Below are positions 1 through 7,159 of a stretch of 53,791 bases of DNA, in pieces. The translations under genes and the position numbers were made by a program. This DNA comes from DATKLX01 sp035542155. GTDB lineage: Bacteria > Chloroflexota > Anaerolineae > Anaerolineales > Anaerolineaceae. The notes beneath the pieces are model-generated. The model was not told where the DNA came from and ran no database searches. It saw only the letters and a list, made by a program, of their open reading frames with translations. How positions within the stretch are numbered: the stretch's first letter is position 1; each line of letters starts with the position of its first letter. The stretch covers positions 1 to 53,791 of the forward strand of contig DATKLX010000168.1 of NCBI GenBank assembly GCA_035542155.1, read 5' to 3'.

Positions 1-518
1 AGCGAACAGATAAGCTCGTTCAACTGGCGCTCGCGGCGGGTGATTCGCTCGACGTGCAGATCACCGAGGTGAAGAACGCGCAAAGAACTGCCTGGCCGGA
101 ATTTGCTGGTTCGCAAGACTTGATGGGTCACGTGGATCGAGTGGGGCTCGATCCAGAAGGCGTAAACGACGAGGAGAGTTCCTATCACCTGGATTGCGAT
201 CGAAACAGGGATAGGAAGGAAGGCGAAAGGAGTGCGCAAAAAGGCGAGTTCCAGTGTGACCGGCTTCGCCGGCCCATAAGAGCGATTGAACCGGGGTAAA
301 GCGGCAAGCAGCCCCCAATCAAGAAGAAATAACACCCACAGGGTTACCAGGTAGATCCAACGGCCCTGGGCCGGGATCCATGCGATGAGGAGAAGAATCA
401 ATGCAAACAGCAGGCCAGGGATGCGTTCCAGCATGACGAGCTTGTGCAGAAAGACATCGAACGCATTTCCCGTGGTCCCAGGGAAATGGGTGCGGGTGGA
501 AAAATCGATACTTTTCAT
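1..518 (-). CDS. Metallophosphoesterase, membrane-anchored (N-terminal part, runs off window)
   Basis: The reading frame is open from an ATG at 518 to the window edge, giving 172 residues with no stop. Hydrophobic segments lie at about residues 35-50, 56-75 and 100-122. They are followed by LRVLHLGDLHVERI, whose D153-x-H155 is the first metal-binding motif of calcineurin-like phosphoesterases. The layout of membrane segments followed by a phosphoesterase domain resembles YkuE/YaeI-type membrane enzymes. The remaining metal-binding motifs lie outside the window, so the substrate cannot be guessed. The start codon overlaps the stop of the upstream GyrA-CTD gene (ATGA at 515-518), which implies translational coupling. 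Confidence 0.8.
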   Translation of the reverse strand, partial: MKSIDFSTRTHFPGTTGNAFDVFLHKLVMLERIPGLLFALILLLIAWIPAQGRWIYLVTLWVLFLLDWGLLAALPRFNRSYGPAKPVTLELAFLRTPFAFLPIPVSIAIQVIGTLLVVYAFWIEPHSIHVTHQVLRTSKFRPGSSLRVLHLGDLHVERITRRERQLNELICS

Positions 519-1576
519 GAGGATCGGAAATTCAGGGGATTCACCGGGCTGCTTTTCGTCAAAGCGACAGCCCGGTCGGCGCGGAGATTGATGCAATGGA
601 CGCCCTGGACGACCCCTTCCGTTTCTGGCACCTCATCGGCCCGGAAGCGGATGAGCTTACCCAAACTTGAGATGATGAAAAGATCGTCCTGCGGGGTGAC
701 GGTTGTACATCCGACCAGTTCATCCGACTTGATGGCGATCTTGCCACTACCGCCCGTGGATTTATTGGGATTAAATCCAGACATCTGGCGGATGGTGCCC
801 TTCCCATCGGCGGAGAGCAGGAAAACGCCACTGTCATCGCGCACCGGCGCAACTCCGGCCACGGAGTCGCTGCTACCCACACGGATTCCCAGGGTTCCCT
901 GGGGTGGGACCAGTTTCTCAGAGAAACGGATGGCCATTCCCTGCCGGGTAGTGATGAACAGGTCGCCATCACCGGGAGTCCAGCAGGCCGCAGCCAGTGG
1001 CCCAAAATCACGGAAATTATAAAACGAAGTGCCTGGGCGCAGGAATTCGCCAAACAGATGGTGGCGGAGGCTGCGTACCATACCTTTCTGGCTGACGAGG
1101 GCGATATACCCCGAAGCCTGGTCAGGCAGGACCGTTGCGAGGCGCTCTTCGGGCTCAAGCGGCAGGCGGTCGAGAATCCACTCGCCTTTGCTGCGGATTT
1201 CAGCCGGTTCCAGTTTGTTCAGAGGATAACGAAAGGCGCGGGCAAAGTTGGTAAAGAGGATCAGGCTTTGATTTTCATCCGCGACGGCCAGAAAGGCGGG
1301 GGGATCGGATTCGGGTACTTCCAGGTCGAAAATCCCCATGCCGGCCCGGTGCTGGCGGGCGTAGAGATGGCGCGGGGATCGTTTGGCCATCCCGCTGGCG
1401 CTGATGGTTATCAGTGAGAAAGTTGTGGGAGCCTCGGTCGGCTCGATGACCGGCGTTTCGTCGGCAAGGTCGGCCGGGCGTTTCTCATAGCTTGCCTTTC
1501 GTCCGAGTTCGTTCTCCAGATATTCTATGTAGGCGATAACTGTTGGATCTATACCGGTTAAATCGGGTCTTTGCAT
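515..1576 (-). CDS. Stand-alone GyrA/ParC C-terminal-type beta-propeller protein
   Basis: This 353-residue protein contains what look like six GyrA-CTD blades. They begin near TISASGMAKRSP (57-68), LILFTNFARAF, IALVSQKGMVR, LFITTRQGMAIRF, VFLLSADGKG and LFIISSLGKLIRF. In DNA gyrase this six-bladed domain wraps DNA. The position of the GyrA box is occupied by QHRAGMG (75-81), a degenerate form of the usual QRRGGKG. The breakage-reunion domain and active-site tyrosine are absent. Residues 1-50 form a short helical and acidic lead-in that I do not recognise. The start is well supported: GGGGAG (1582-1587) sits 5 nt before the ATG. A free-standing propeller could be an accessory DNA-wrapping or topology protein, but that role is inference. 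Confidence 0.8.
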   Translation of the reverse strand: MQRPDLTGIDPTVIAYIEYLENELGRKASYEKRPADLADETPVIEPTEAPTTFSLITISASGMAKRSPRHLYARQHRAGMGIFDLEVPESDPPAFLAVADENQSLILFTNFARAFRYPLNKLEPAEIRSKGEWILDRLPLEPEERLATVLPDQASGYIALVSQKGMVRSLRHHLFGEFLRPGTSFYNFRDFGPLAAACWTPGDGDLFITTRQGMAIRFSEKLVPPQGTLGIRVGSSDSVAGVAPVRDDSGVFLLSADGKGTIRQMSGFNPNKSTGGSGKIAIKSDELVGCTTVTPQDDLFIISSLGKLIRFRADEVPETEGVVQGVHCINLRADRAVALTKSSPVNPLNFRSS

Positions 1577-1581
1577 CCTGA

Positions 1582-1660
1582 CTCCCCATCTACGATGTTT
1601 TGGTTAGCGTTGCTGGCTGCCAGCCATAATCTCCACATTTTACCATTTTCAGATGGGGAG
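1582..1660 (-). promoter_or_regulatory. Inverted repeat that could sequester the RBS of the GyrA-CTD gene
   Basis: On the minus strand, CTCCCCATCT (1660-1651) is the exact complement of AGATGGGGAG (1591-1582). The two arms are 59 nt apart. The downstream arm contains the GGGGAG Shine-Dalgarno of the gene starting at 1576. A smaller stem, GCTGG/CCAGC with a 3-nt loop (1612-1624), lies inside. If transcripts continue from the synthetase gene that ends at 1681, the 10-bp helix would mask the ribosome binding site. No T-run follows, so it is not an ordinary terminator. Confidence 0.45.
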
Positions 1661-1680
1661 AGGGGATTGATTTTAGGTAT

Positions 1681-3792
1681 TTACTTTTTCTTGAGAATGA
1701 TACGGGCGTCGACGACTTTGACGCCTTTGCCGACCTCGTAGACGAGGACCGGGTTGGCGTCCGATTCGGAGATTTCATCCTGGAGGTCGAGGATCATGTT
1801 CGAGTAGCTGCAGATCAAATCGGCGAGGGCCTTGGTGTCACGCGGGGATTCGCCGCGAACGCCAGCCAGAATGGGGGCTCCGCGAATCTCGCCCAACATC
1901 CGCTCGGCCTGGCCGCTGGAAACGGGGGATACGCGGAAGGTTACATCCTTGAGGACCTCGACGAAGATGCCACCCAGACCAAACATGATTGTCGGTCCAA
2001 AGGTTGAATCGTTGACCGACCCCAGGATCACTTCGGTCCCCCAGGGAGCCATTTCCTGGATAGCGACGCCGTGGATATTGGCGTCGGGTTTGTACTCATT
2101 CGCGTTGTGGATGATCGCGCGAAACGCTTCGCGGGCTGCATTGTCATCCTTGATGTTTACCTTGACCCCACCGGCATCCGATTTATGCAGGATTTCTGGC
2201 GAGACGATTTTCATCACAATCGGGTAGCCTATCTTGTGGGCCAGCTCGATGGCCTCGTTTTCGTCGTGGGCGAGGAACGTCCTGGTGACGGGGAGACCGT
2301 AGCAGGAAAAAACTTCTTTCGACTCGATCTCAGTCAGCGAGCTGCGGTTATCGGCGCGAGCCTGAGAAATTACCCGGCGAGCAGTGGATGAATCAACTTC
2401 ACCGCAAGTTTCAGTGTTGGCTTCGATGATCTGGCGATTACGGGCGAACTCGCGCAACGCGGCAAGCGTGTTAACAGCAACATCGGGTGCGCCGTAAGCG
2501 GGGATACCATTTTCGACCAGCCAGGTCATGGCTTCGGCAGAGCGGGCGCCGCCAACGAAGGAAATGGTGACCGGTTTTGTCACATCTGGCGATTCTTTGA
2601 TCGCTTTATAAATACCCTGGGCAATTTCCATGGGGTTGGTTTGAGCAGTTTCGCAGTAGAGCACTACCAGCCCGTCAACCCAGGGATGCGGGTAAGCAAA
2701 ACGGACCGAGTCGTAATACCATTCGACGCCAGCCATGCCGGTCAGGTCAACCGGGTTCTTAGCGGATCCAAAATCAGGCATGTGTTTCTTGAGTTCGGCC
2801 TGGACGTCCTCGGGGGCGAAGTGGAGGGGAATTCCGTAGCGCTCGGCCGCGTCGGTGGCGAGAACGCCTACGCCACCTCCGTTGGTAATGATGAGGAGAT
2901 TATCACCATTCATCGGGGGCTGCAAGGATAGCGCCTGAGTGCGGTCGAAAAGGTTATCCAGATCGATGGCCTGGACGACGCCCGCCTGCTGGAATGCCGC
3001 GCTGTAGATTTTGGTCGCGCCAGCCAGCGAACCGGTGTGGGAGGCTGCTGCAGCCGCACCGTGGGCGGAGATTCCGGCTTTAAGCGCGATGATTGGTTTA
3101 CCGGCTTTCTTGGCGGCTTCGATGAACGACCGTCCGTTCTTAAACCCCTCGATGTAGAGGCTAATGCACTGGGTATTATCGTCTTTGTCAAGCCAGTCGA
3201 TCAGGTCGGCGAAATCGACATCGCACATGTTGCCAATCGAGATCAGTTTATCGAATCCAACCTTGCGGGTGTAGGTCGCCGCGTCCAGGGCGATGAGCAG
3301 CGCGCCGCTTTGCGAGATCAGTGTGGCTTTGCCGGGGAAAGGCAGGAAGGGGGCAAACGAGGCATTTAGATGGTCCGAGTTTGAAAGCGTACCGACGATG
3401 TTCGGACCCAAAATACGCATGTTATAGGATTGGGCGATATCGACCATCTCCTGTTCGAGATCTTTACGGCCGACCTCGCTGAAGCCGGAGGTAATCACGA
3501 TCAGGCCTTTGACGCCTTTTTTGCCGCACTCCTCGGTGACCTGGGCGACAAATTTCGCCGGGACTGTGATCACGGCTGCATCAACCGCGTCGGGTACGGC
3601 GTCGACGGTTGGATAGACTTTGAGTCCTAAGATCTCTGTCGCCGTGGGGTTGATGGGGTAGATTTTTCCTTGATACTTATCTTTCAGTAGATTATCCAGA
3701 ACGGTGTATCCAATTTTTCCTGGTATGGCTGAAGCGCCGATTACCGCGATGGACTTTGGCCGTAGAAGGCTTTCAATAGCATCCTGATTCAC
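1681..3792 (-). CDS. Acetate/acyl-CoA synthetase, NDP-forming, fused alpha-beta type
   Basis: This 703-residue protein belongs to the ADP-forming acyl-CoA synthetase superfamily, which interconverts acyl-CoA, ADP and Pi with free acid, CoA and ATP. The order is: CoA-binding Rossmann domain (about 1-130, with SIAVIGAS at 14-21), two succinyl-CoA-synthetase-like flavodoxin domains (about 150-450), then a C-terminal ATP-grasp domain (about 480-700, containing GYPIVMKI and LHKSDAGGVK). His252 in SHTGSLAG matches the position of the phospho-histidine by family comparison. The GTG start is fixed by AGGAGG (3799-3804) six bases upstream. In anaerobes such enzymes make ATP from acetyl-CoA or branched acyl-CoAs. 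The acyl group used here cannot be read from sequence. Confidence 0.9.
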   Translation of the reverse strand: MNQDAIESLLRPKSIAVIGASAIPGKIGYTVLDNLLKDKYQGKIYPINPTATEILGLKVYPTVDAVPDAVDAAVITVPAKFVAQVTEECGKKGVKGLIVITSGFSEVGRKDLEQEMVDIAQSYNMRILGPNIVGTLSNSDHLNASFAPFLPFPGKATLISQSGALLIALDAATYTRKVGFDKLISIGNMCDVDFADLIDWLDKDDNTQCISLYIEGFKNGRSFIEAAKKAGKPIIALKAGISAHGAAAAASHTGSLAGATKIYSAAFQQAGVVQAIDLDNLFDRTQALSLQPPMNGDNLLIITNGGGVGVLATDAAERYGIPLHFAPEDVQAELKKHMPDFGSAKNPVDLTGMAGVEWYYDSVRFAYPHPWVDGLVVLYCETAQTNPMEIAQGIYKAIKESPDVTKPVTISFVGGARSAEAMTWLVENGIPAYGAPDVAVNTLAALREFARNRQIIEANTETCGEVDSSTARRVISQARADNRSSLTEIESKEVFSCYGLPVTRTFLAHDENEAIELAHKIGYPIVMKIVSPEILHKSDAGGVKVNIKDDNAAREAFRAIIHNANEYKPDANIHGVAIQEMAPWGTEVILGSVNDSTFGPTIMFGLGGIFVEVLKDVTFRVSPVSSGQAERMLGEIRGAPILAGVRGESPRDTKALADLICSYSNMILDLQDEISESDANPVLVYEVGKGVKVVDARIILKKK

Positions 3793-3883
3793 GTTGATCC
3801 TCCTGAAGGGCTATGTAAATTTAAGGGTAGACGAAGAGAACGTTCAAACCGTTCTGCCGCGTAGCAAGTCAAAGATTTTAATT

Positions 3884-3954
3884 CCCAAACCGGTTGGGAT
3901 ATGGGAACTCCATTAACCAAGTGTATAGTATACCTGAAACCTGTAATCTGTTTA
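3884..3954 (-). promoter_or_regulatory. Putative promoter and palindrome upstream of the acyl-CoA synthetase
   Basis: On the minus strand, TAAACA (3954-3949) and TATACT (3932-3927) are separated by 16 bp and resemble weak -35 and good -10 boxes. This predicts a leader of roughly 125 nt. Within the predicted leader, just downstream of the start site, lies a near-palindrome CCCAACCGGTTTGGG (3898-3884) with a perfect AACCGGTT core, a possible operator. The 194-bp gap 3793-3986 is the longest in the window and holds nothing else I recognise. Confidence 0.35.
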
Positions 3955-3986
3955 GTGTAGAACGACAAGTCTGATAGTGACGTTGT

Positions 3987-4847
3987 TCACGTATTGGCGA
4001 GATGGCCAAGAATTAGGGCGTTCACCTCTTCGGGCCGGGCGATCATGGGCCAATGGTTGGCGCCCGGGAGGTAGTGGACGCGCAGGTCAGGTACGTAACG
4101 GGGAAGGGTTTCGTTGCAAGCCCGGTCCAGGTACGGGTCTTCTTCTCCCCAGATGACCAGGGTGGGTTGAAGGACGACCAGAGGAGGGAGGTTCAGCAGC
4201 CATTGGGATTCTTTGCTCTGGAGGGCAGCCCGATACCAGCCGAGCATGGCAGATAGAGCCCCGATCTGCGACCAGGCCTGGCGGTAGAGGTCAATATCTT
4301 TTTCGGTCATGTTGTGGGAATCAATTGCGGAAATGGTTCTGGCCAATAACAAGAAATTTCGCGCACGAAGGGACCATTCGGGCAGCCAGGGGATTTGAAA
4401 AAATAGAATGTACAGGCTGCGGACCAATTGAATCGGGTGATGGTGGTAAGTATCTCGCAACGCCTGCAAATGAGGGGCATTTATGATAACCAACCGCTGG
4501 ACTCGCTCAGGGTATAAAGCTGCGAACGTCCAGGCCAGCCCTCCACCCCAATCGTGACCTACCAGATGGGATTTCGAGACGTGAAGTGCATCCTGAAGCG
4601 CGGCGATATCCTGGCAGAGAGTGATGACGTCGTAAGGGCCAGTTTTATCACTGAGGTTGTAACCGCGCTGGTCGGGTATGATGACGCGATAGCCGCGTCG
4701 AGCCAAGACGGGGATCGTGAACCGGTAGCAATACCAAATATCAGGGAAGCCGTGAAGAAGGATGACCGGATTACCTTCTAGTGGGCCGGCCTGGACCACA
4801 TGGAGGTGGATGCTGTTCGCTTCAATTGAGCTGTGGGCGAGGGTCAC
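3987..4847 (-). CDS. Alpha/beta hydrolase, epoxide hydrolase-like
   Basis: A 286-residue alpha/beta-hydrolase. HGFPD (32-36) forms the oxyanion-hole loop. GHDWGG (97-102) carries an Asp99 nucleophile, as in epoxide hydrolases and haloalkane dehalogenases rather than Ser-type esterases. The C-terminal GANHWPM supplies the likely catalytic His. The segment at about 130-215 is probably the helical cap. The start is a GTG overlapping the TGA of the phosphatase gene upstream (4844-4847), so this is the last gene of the coupled minus-strand series. The Asp nucleophile argues for epoxide or ester-like small-molecule hydrolysis, but the substrate is unknown. Confidence 0.85.
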   Translation of the reverse strand: MTLAHSSIEANSIHLHVVQAGPLEGNPVILLHGFPDIWYCYRFTIPVLARRGYRVIIPDQRGYNLSDKTGPYDVITLCQDIAALQDALHVSKSHLVGHDWGGGLAWTFAALYPERVQRLVIINAPHLQALRDTYHHHPIQLVRSLYILFFQIPWLPEWSLRARNFLLLARTISAIDSHNMTEKDIDLYRQAWSQIGALSAMLGWYRAALQSKESQWLLNLPPLVVLQPTLVIWGEEDPYLDRACNETLPRYVPDLRVHYLPGANHWPMIARPEEVNALILGHLANT

Positions 4848-6112
4848 GTTTTTCTGGCCACCAGGATAGTCACATCGTCGGATGGGACGACTCCTCCGGT
4901 GAACTCATCGAGGGCCTTGCCAATGGCAACAAGCAAAGACTGGCTGTCCACTGCGACGTGAGCTGAAATCACGCTTTCCAGGCGTTGGCTGCCAAATTCC
5001 TCTAATTCAGGGTTGGTCGCCTCGGTAATCCCATCTGTATAAAGAACGAGAAAATCCCCTCTGTCAAAGGACACGCTTTCCTGCTGGTAGGTGGTATCGT
5101 CCAGGCCAATCCCGATCAACATCCCGGTGCGGGTCAAATACCGGATCGATTGGTTACCGGAATGGTAGAAAATTGGCGGATTATGGCCGGCATTGACATA
5201 GGTTAGCCGGCTGCTCTTCAGATCCAGGCGGCCATAAAAAAGAGTGACAAACATATTGTCTGCCGAATCGTTGCTGATCAGCCGGTTTGCCAGGGTGATC
5301 CCCTCGGCGGGGGAAGCAAACTGCGCCATCGTTGCCCGGATAACAGACCGGGTGAAAGCCATGAACAAAGCAGCAGGCATGCCTTTGTCGGTGACGTCGC
5401 CGATGACCAACCCGAGGTTGCCAGACTGCTCGATGATGATATCGTAATAGTCACCCGCCACCTCACGAGCCGGTTTCCACAATGCAGCAAAATCCCAATC
5501 AGGAAGCTGAGGAAGGGTTTTGGGCATCAAGCTGGCTTGTACCCGGGCGGCCATCTGAAGCTCTTTTTCCAGGCGCCCCTTTTCGACCGCTACCTGGTAC
5601 AGGCGAGCGTTTTCAATCGCGATTGCAGCGCTGGCAGCGATCGCATTGAGCAAATCCAGATCAGGTTGGGTAAAAATCCCGGCCTGTAGGCGGTTATCGA
5701 CGTAGATTACCCCGGTCACGCGCGCTTTGACGATCAATGGAACGCACAGGATCGAGCGGAGCCCGAGGATCATAATGCTCTGGCGCATGTTGAAGCGCGA
5801 ATCGCTCTGGGCATCGCTGGTGATCACCGGATTGCCATCTTCAGCTACCCGCTCGACGACGCTGCGTGAGATTTGAAACTGCGGATCATCGATAGTCTGG
5901 CGGTCCATCCCGCGCGCGGCGCTGAAATGAAGCTTCTGGTCCTGGTCGCGCAGCATGACAAAACCACGCTCGGCATGCGTGGCCGTAATCACCTCGTCCA
6001 TGACCCTCCTGAGGACCTCGTCCAGGTCAAGTGAGGAAGTAAATGTCTGGGACAGTTGATAGAGCAGAGATAAGCGGTCAGCAGAGTCTTGGGGTGAGGG
6101 TGTGGATGGCAT
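4844..6112 (-). CDS. GAF domain and SpoIIE/RsbU-type PP2C serine phosphatase
   Basis: A 422-residue soluble regulator. A GAF domain occupies about residues 15-170, with typical SILCVPL and GVIYVDN strands. A connecting helix (about 172-200) contains ELQMAARVQASLMP, the standard RsbU-type linker. The PP2C-like phosphatase domain (about 205-422) has metal-binding aspartates in GDYYD (220-224), GDVTDKG (238-244) and a late LYTDGITEA. Such enzymes usually dephosphorylate anti-sigma-factor antagonists. No kinase or antagonist gene lies beside it. It sits 17 nt after the P1 hydrolase gene and overlaps the next gene, so it looks co-transcribed with the TgpA cluster. What its GAF domain senses is unknown. 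Confidence 0.9.
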   Translation of the reverse strand: MPSTPSPQDSADRLSLLYQLSQTFTSSLDLDEVLRRVMDEVITATHAERGFVMLRDQDQKLHFSAARGMDRQTIDDPQFQISRSVVERVAEDGNPVITSDAQSDSRFNMRQSIMILGLRSILCVPLIVKARVTGVIYVDNRLQAGIFTQPDLDLLNAIAASAAIAIENARLYQVAVEKGRLEKELQMAARVQASLMPKTLPQLPDWDFAALWKPAREVAGDYYDIIIEQSGNLGLVIGDVTDKGMPAALFMAFTRSVIRATMAQFASPAEGITLANRLISNDSADNMFVTLFYGRLDLKSSRLTYVNAGHNPPIFYHSGNQSIRYLTRTGMLIGIGLDDTTYQQESVSFDRGDFLVLYTDGITEATNPELEEFGSQRLESVISAHVAVDSQSLLVAIGKALDEFTGGVVPSDDVTILVARKT

Positions 6113-6129
6113 GTTCTTTCCGTTACATT

Positions 6130-7134
6130 TTAATGCAAATCGCTGGCCGCCGGCAATCCGGCAGCCGGTCGGGCTGCGCGAACGCCGCGCAGAATAGCCT
6201 CAGCCAGCGTTTCGGCGGCGAAAGCCCCAACGATGTTGACGTCCGCATCCTTTTTCCCGGTCGCCAGGGCGAAGATAGTATCCCCATCGAGCATCGTATG
6301 TGTTGGACGGATCACCCGGGCCAGGCCATCCTGCGCCATTTGGGCGACTTTGTTTGCCTGCTCTTTATTCAAACGGGCATTGGTCGCGACCAGGCCGATC
6401 ACGGTGTTGGATTTTGAGGCAAAGCCCATGATCACGCGGCCGGTAAAAGACTTCATCACTTCCAGGGTATTCGCGAAGGTTTCGCCGCCGCCGACGCGCA
6501 GTGGACCCTTCTGCAGCGGGCGGGCGCCGGCGATGATTTTGTTAGTCTGCGGGTCAATCACGTCTCCAACTGCGTTTGCCACAGCAATCGCGCCGACCAC
6601 GACTCCTCCGCCGATATCCATGCTGGCCGTGCCGATCCCAGATTTGACTGCCTGGGTCATGCCCAGAATCTTTCCAACGGTCGCACCGGTCCCTGCGCCG
6701 ACATTGCCTTCCAGGGGAGGGTCATTGGTAGCGTTCTGGCAGGCCTGATAGCCCATCCCAGCGTCCGGTCGAATGTGGGGGTCGCCGATACTGAGATCAA
6801 AGAGGATCGCGGCAGGGACGATGGGTACTTTGACCGGGCCGGCGCTGAACCCGACGCCTCGCTCCTCGAGGAAGCGCATCACACCGGTTGCGGCATCCAA
6901 TCCAAAGGCAGAGCCGCCAGCCAGAACCACGGCATGGACTTCTACGACAAGATGCATGGGGTGAAGAGCATCAGTCTCGCGGGTGCCAGGAGCGCCGCCG
7001 CGTTGATCTACTCCTCCCACGGCTCCCCCCTCTACAAGGATGACGGTGCATCCAGTCATTGCCTGATCGTCTTGAGCGTGCCCGACGCGAACCCCGGGGA
7101 CATCTGTAATTGCATTTTTTAATTTGCTTGGCAT
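6130..7134 (-). CDS. P1-family (S58, DmpA/NylC-type) autoprocessing aminopeptidase/amidase
   Basis: A 334-residue member of the L-aminopeptidase/D-esterase family (COG3191), an N-terminal-nucleophile fold that activates itself by internal cleavage. Family hallmarks are ITDVPGVRVGH (9-19), LAGGSAFGLDAATGVMRFLE (71-90), GNVGAGTGATVGK (143-155), IGTASMDIGGG and IRPTHTMLDGDTIFALATG. The sequence SNTVIG places Asn243-Thr244 where NylC splits between Asn266 and Thr267, so Thr244 is the likely nucleophile. I use the ATG at 7134 because it begins the conserved MPSKLKNAITDVPG stretch and follows GAGGG. A longer reading would run into the TgpA gene. There is no signal peptide. It lies 25 nt downstream of the transglutaminase gene. 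Confidence 0.9.
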   Translation of the reverse strand: MPSKLKNAITDVPGVRVGHAQDDQAMTGCTVILVEGGAVGGVDQRGGAPGTRETDALHPMHLVVEVHAVVLAGGSAFGLDAATGVMRFLEERGVGFSAGPVKVPIVPAAILFDLSIGDPHIRPDAGMGYQACQNATNDPPLEGNVGAGTGATVGKILGMTQAVKSGIGTASMDIGGGVVVGAIAVANAVGDVIDPQTNKIIAGARPLQKGPLRVGGGETFANTLEVMKSFTGRVIMGFASKSNTVIGLVATNARLNKEQANKVAQMAQDGLARVIRPTHTMLDGDTIFALATGKKDADVNIVGAFAAETLAEAILRGVRAARPAAGLPAASDLH

Positions 7135-7159
7135 AGACCCTCGTTGCTTTGGAAGGAAT

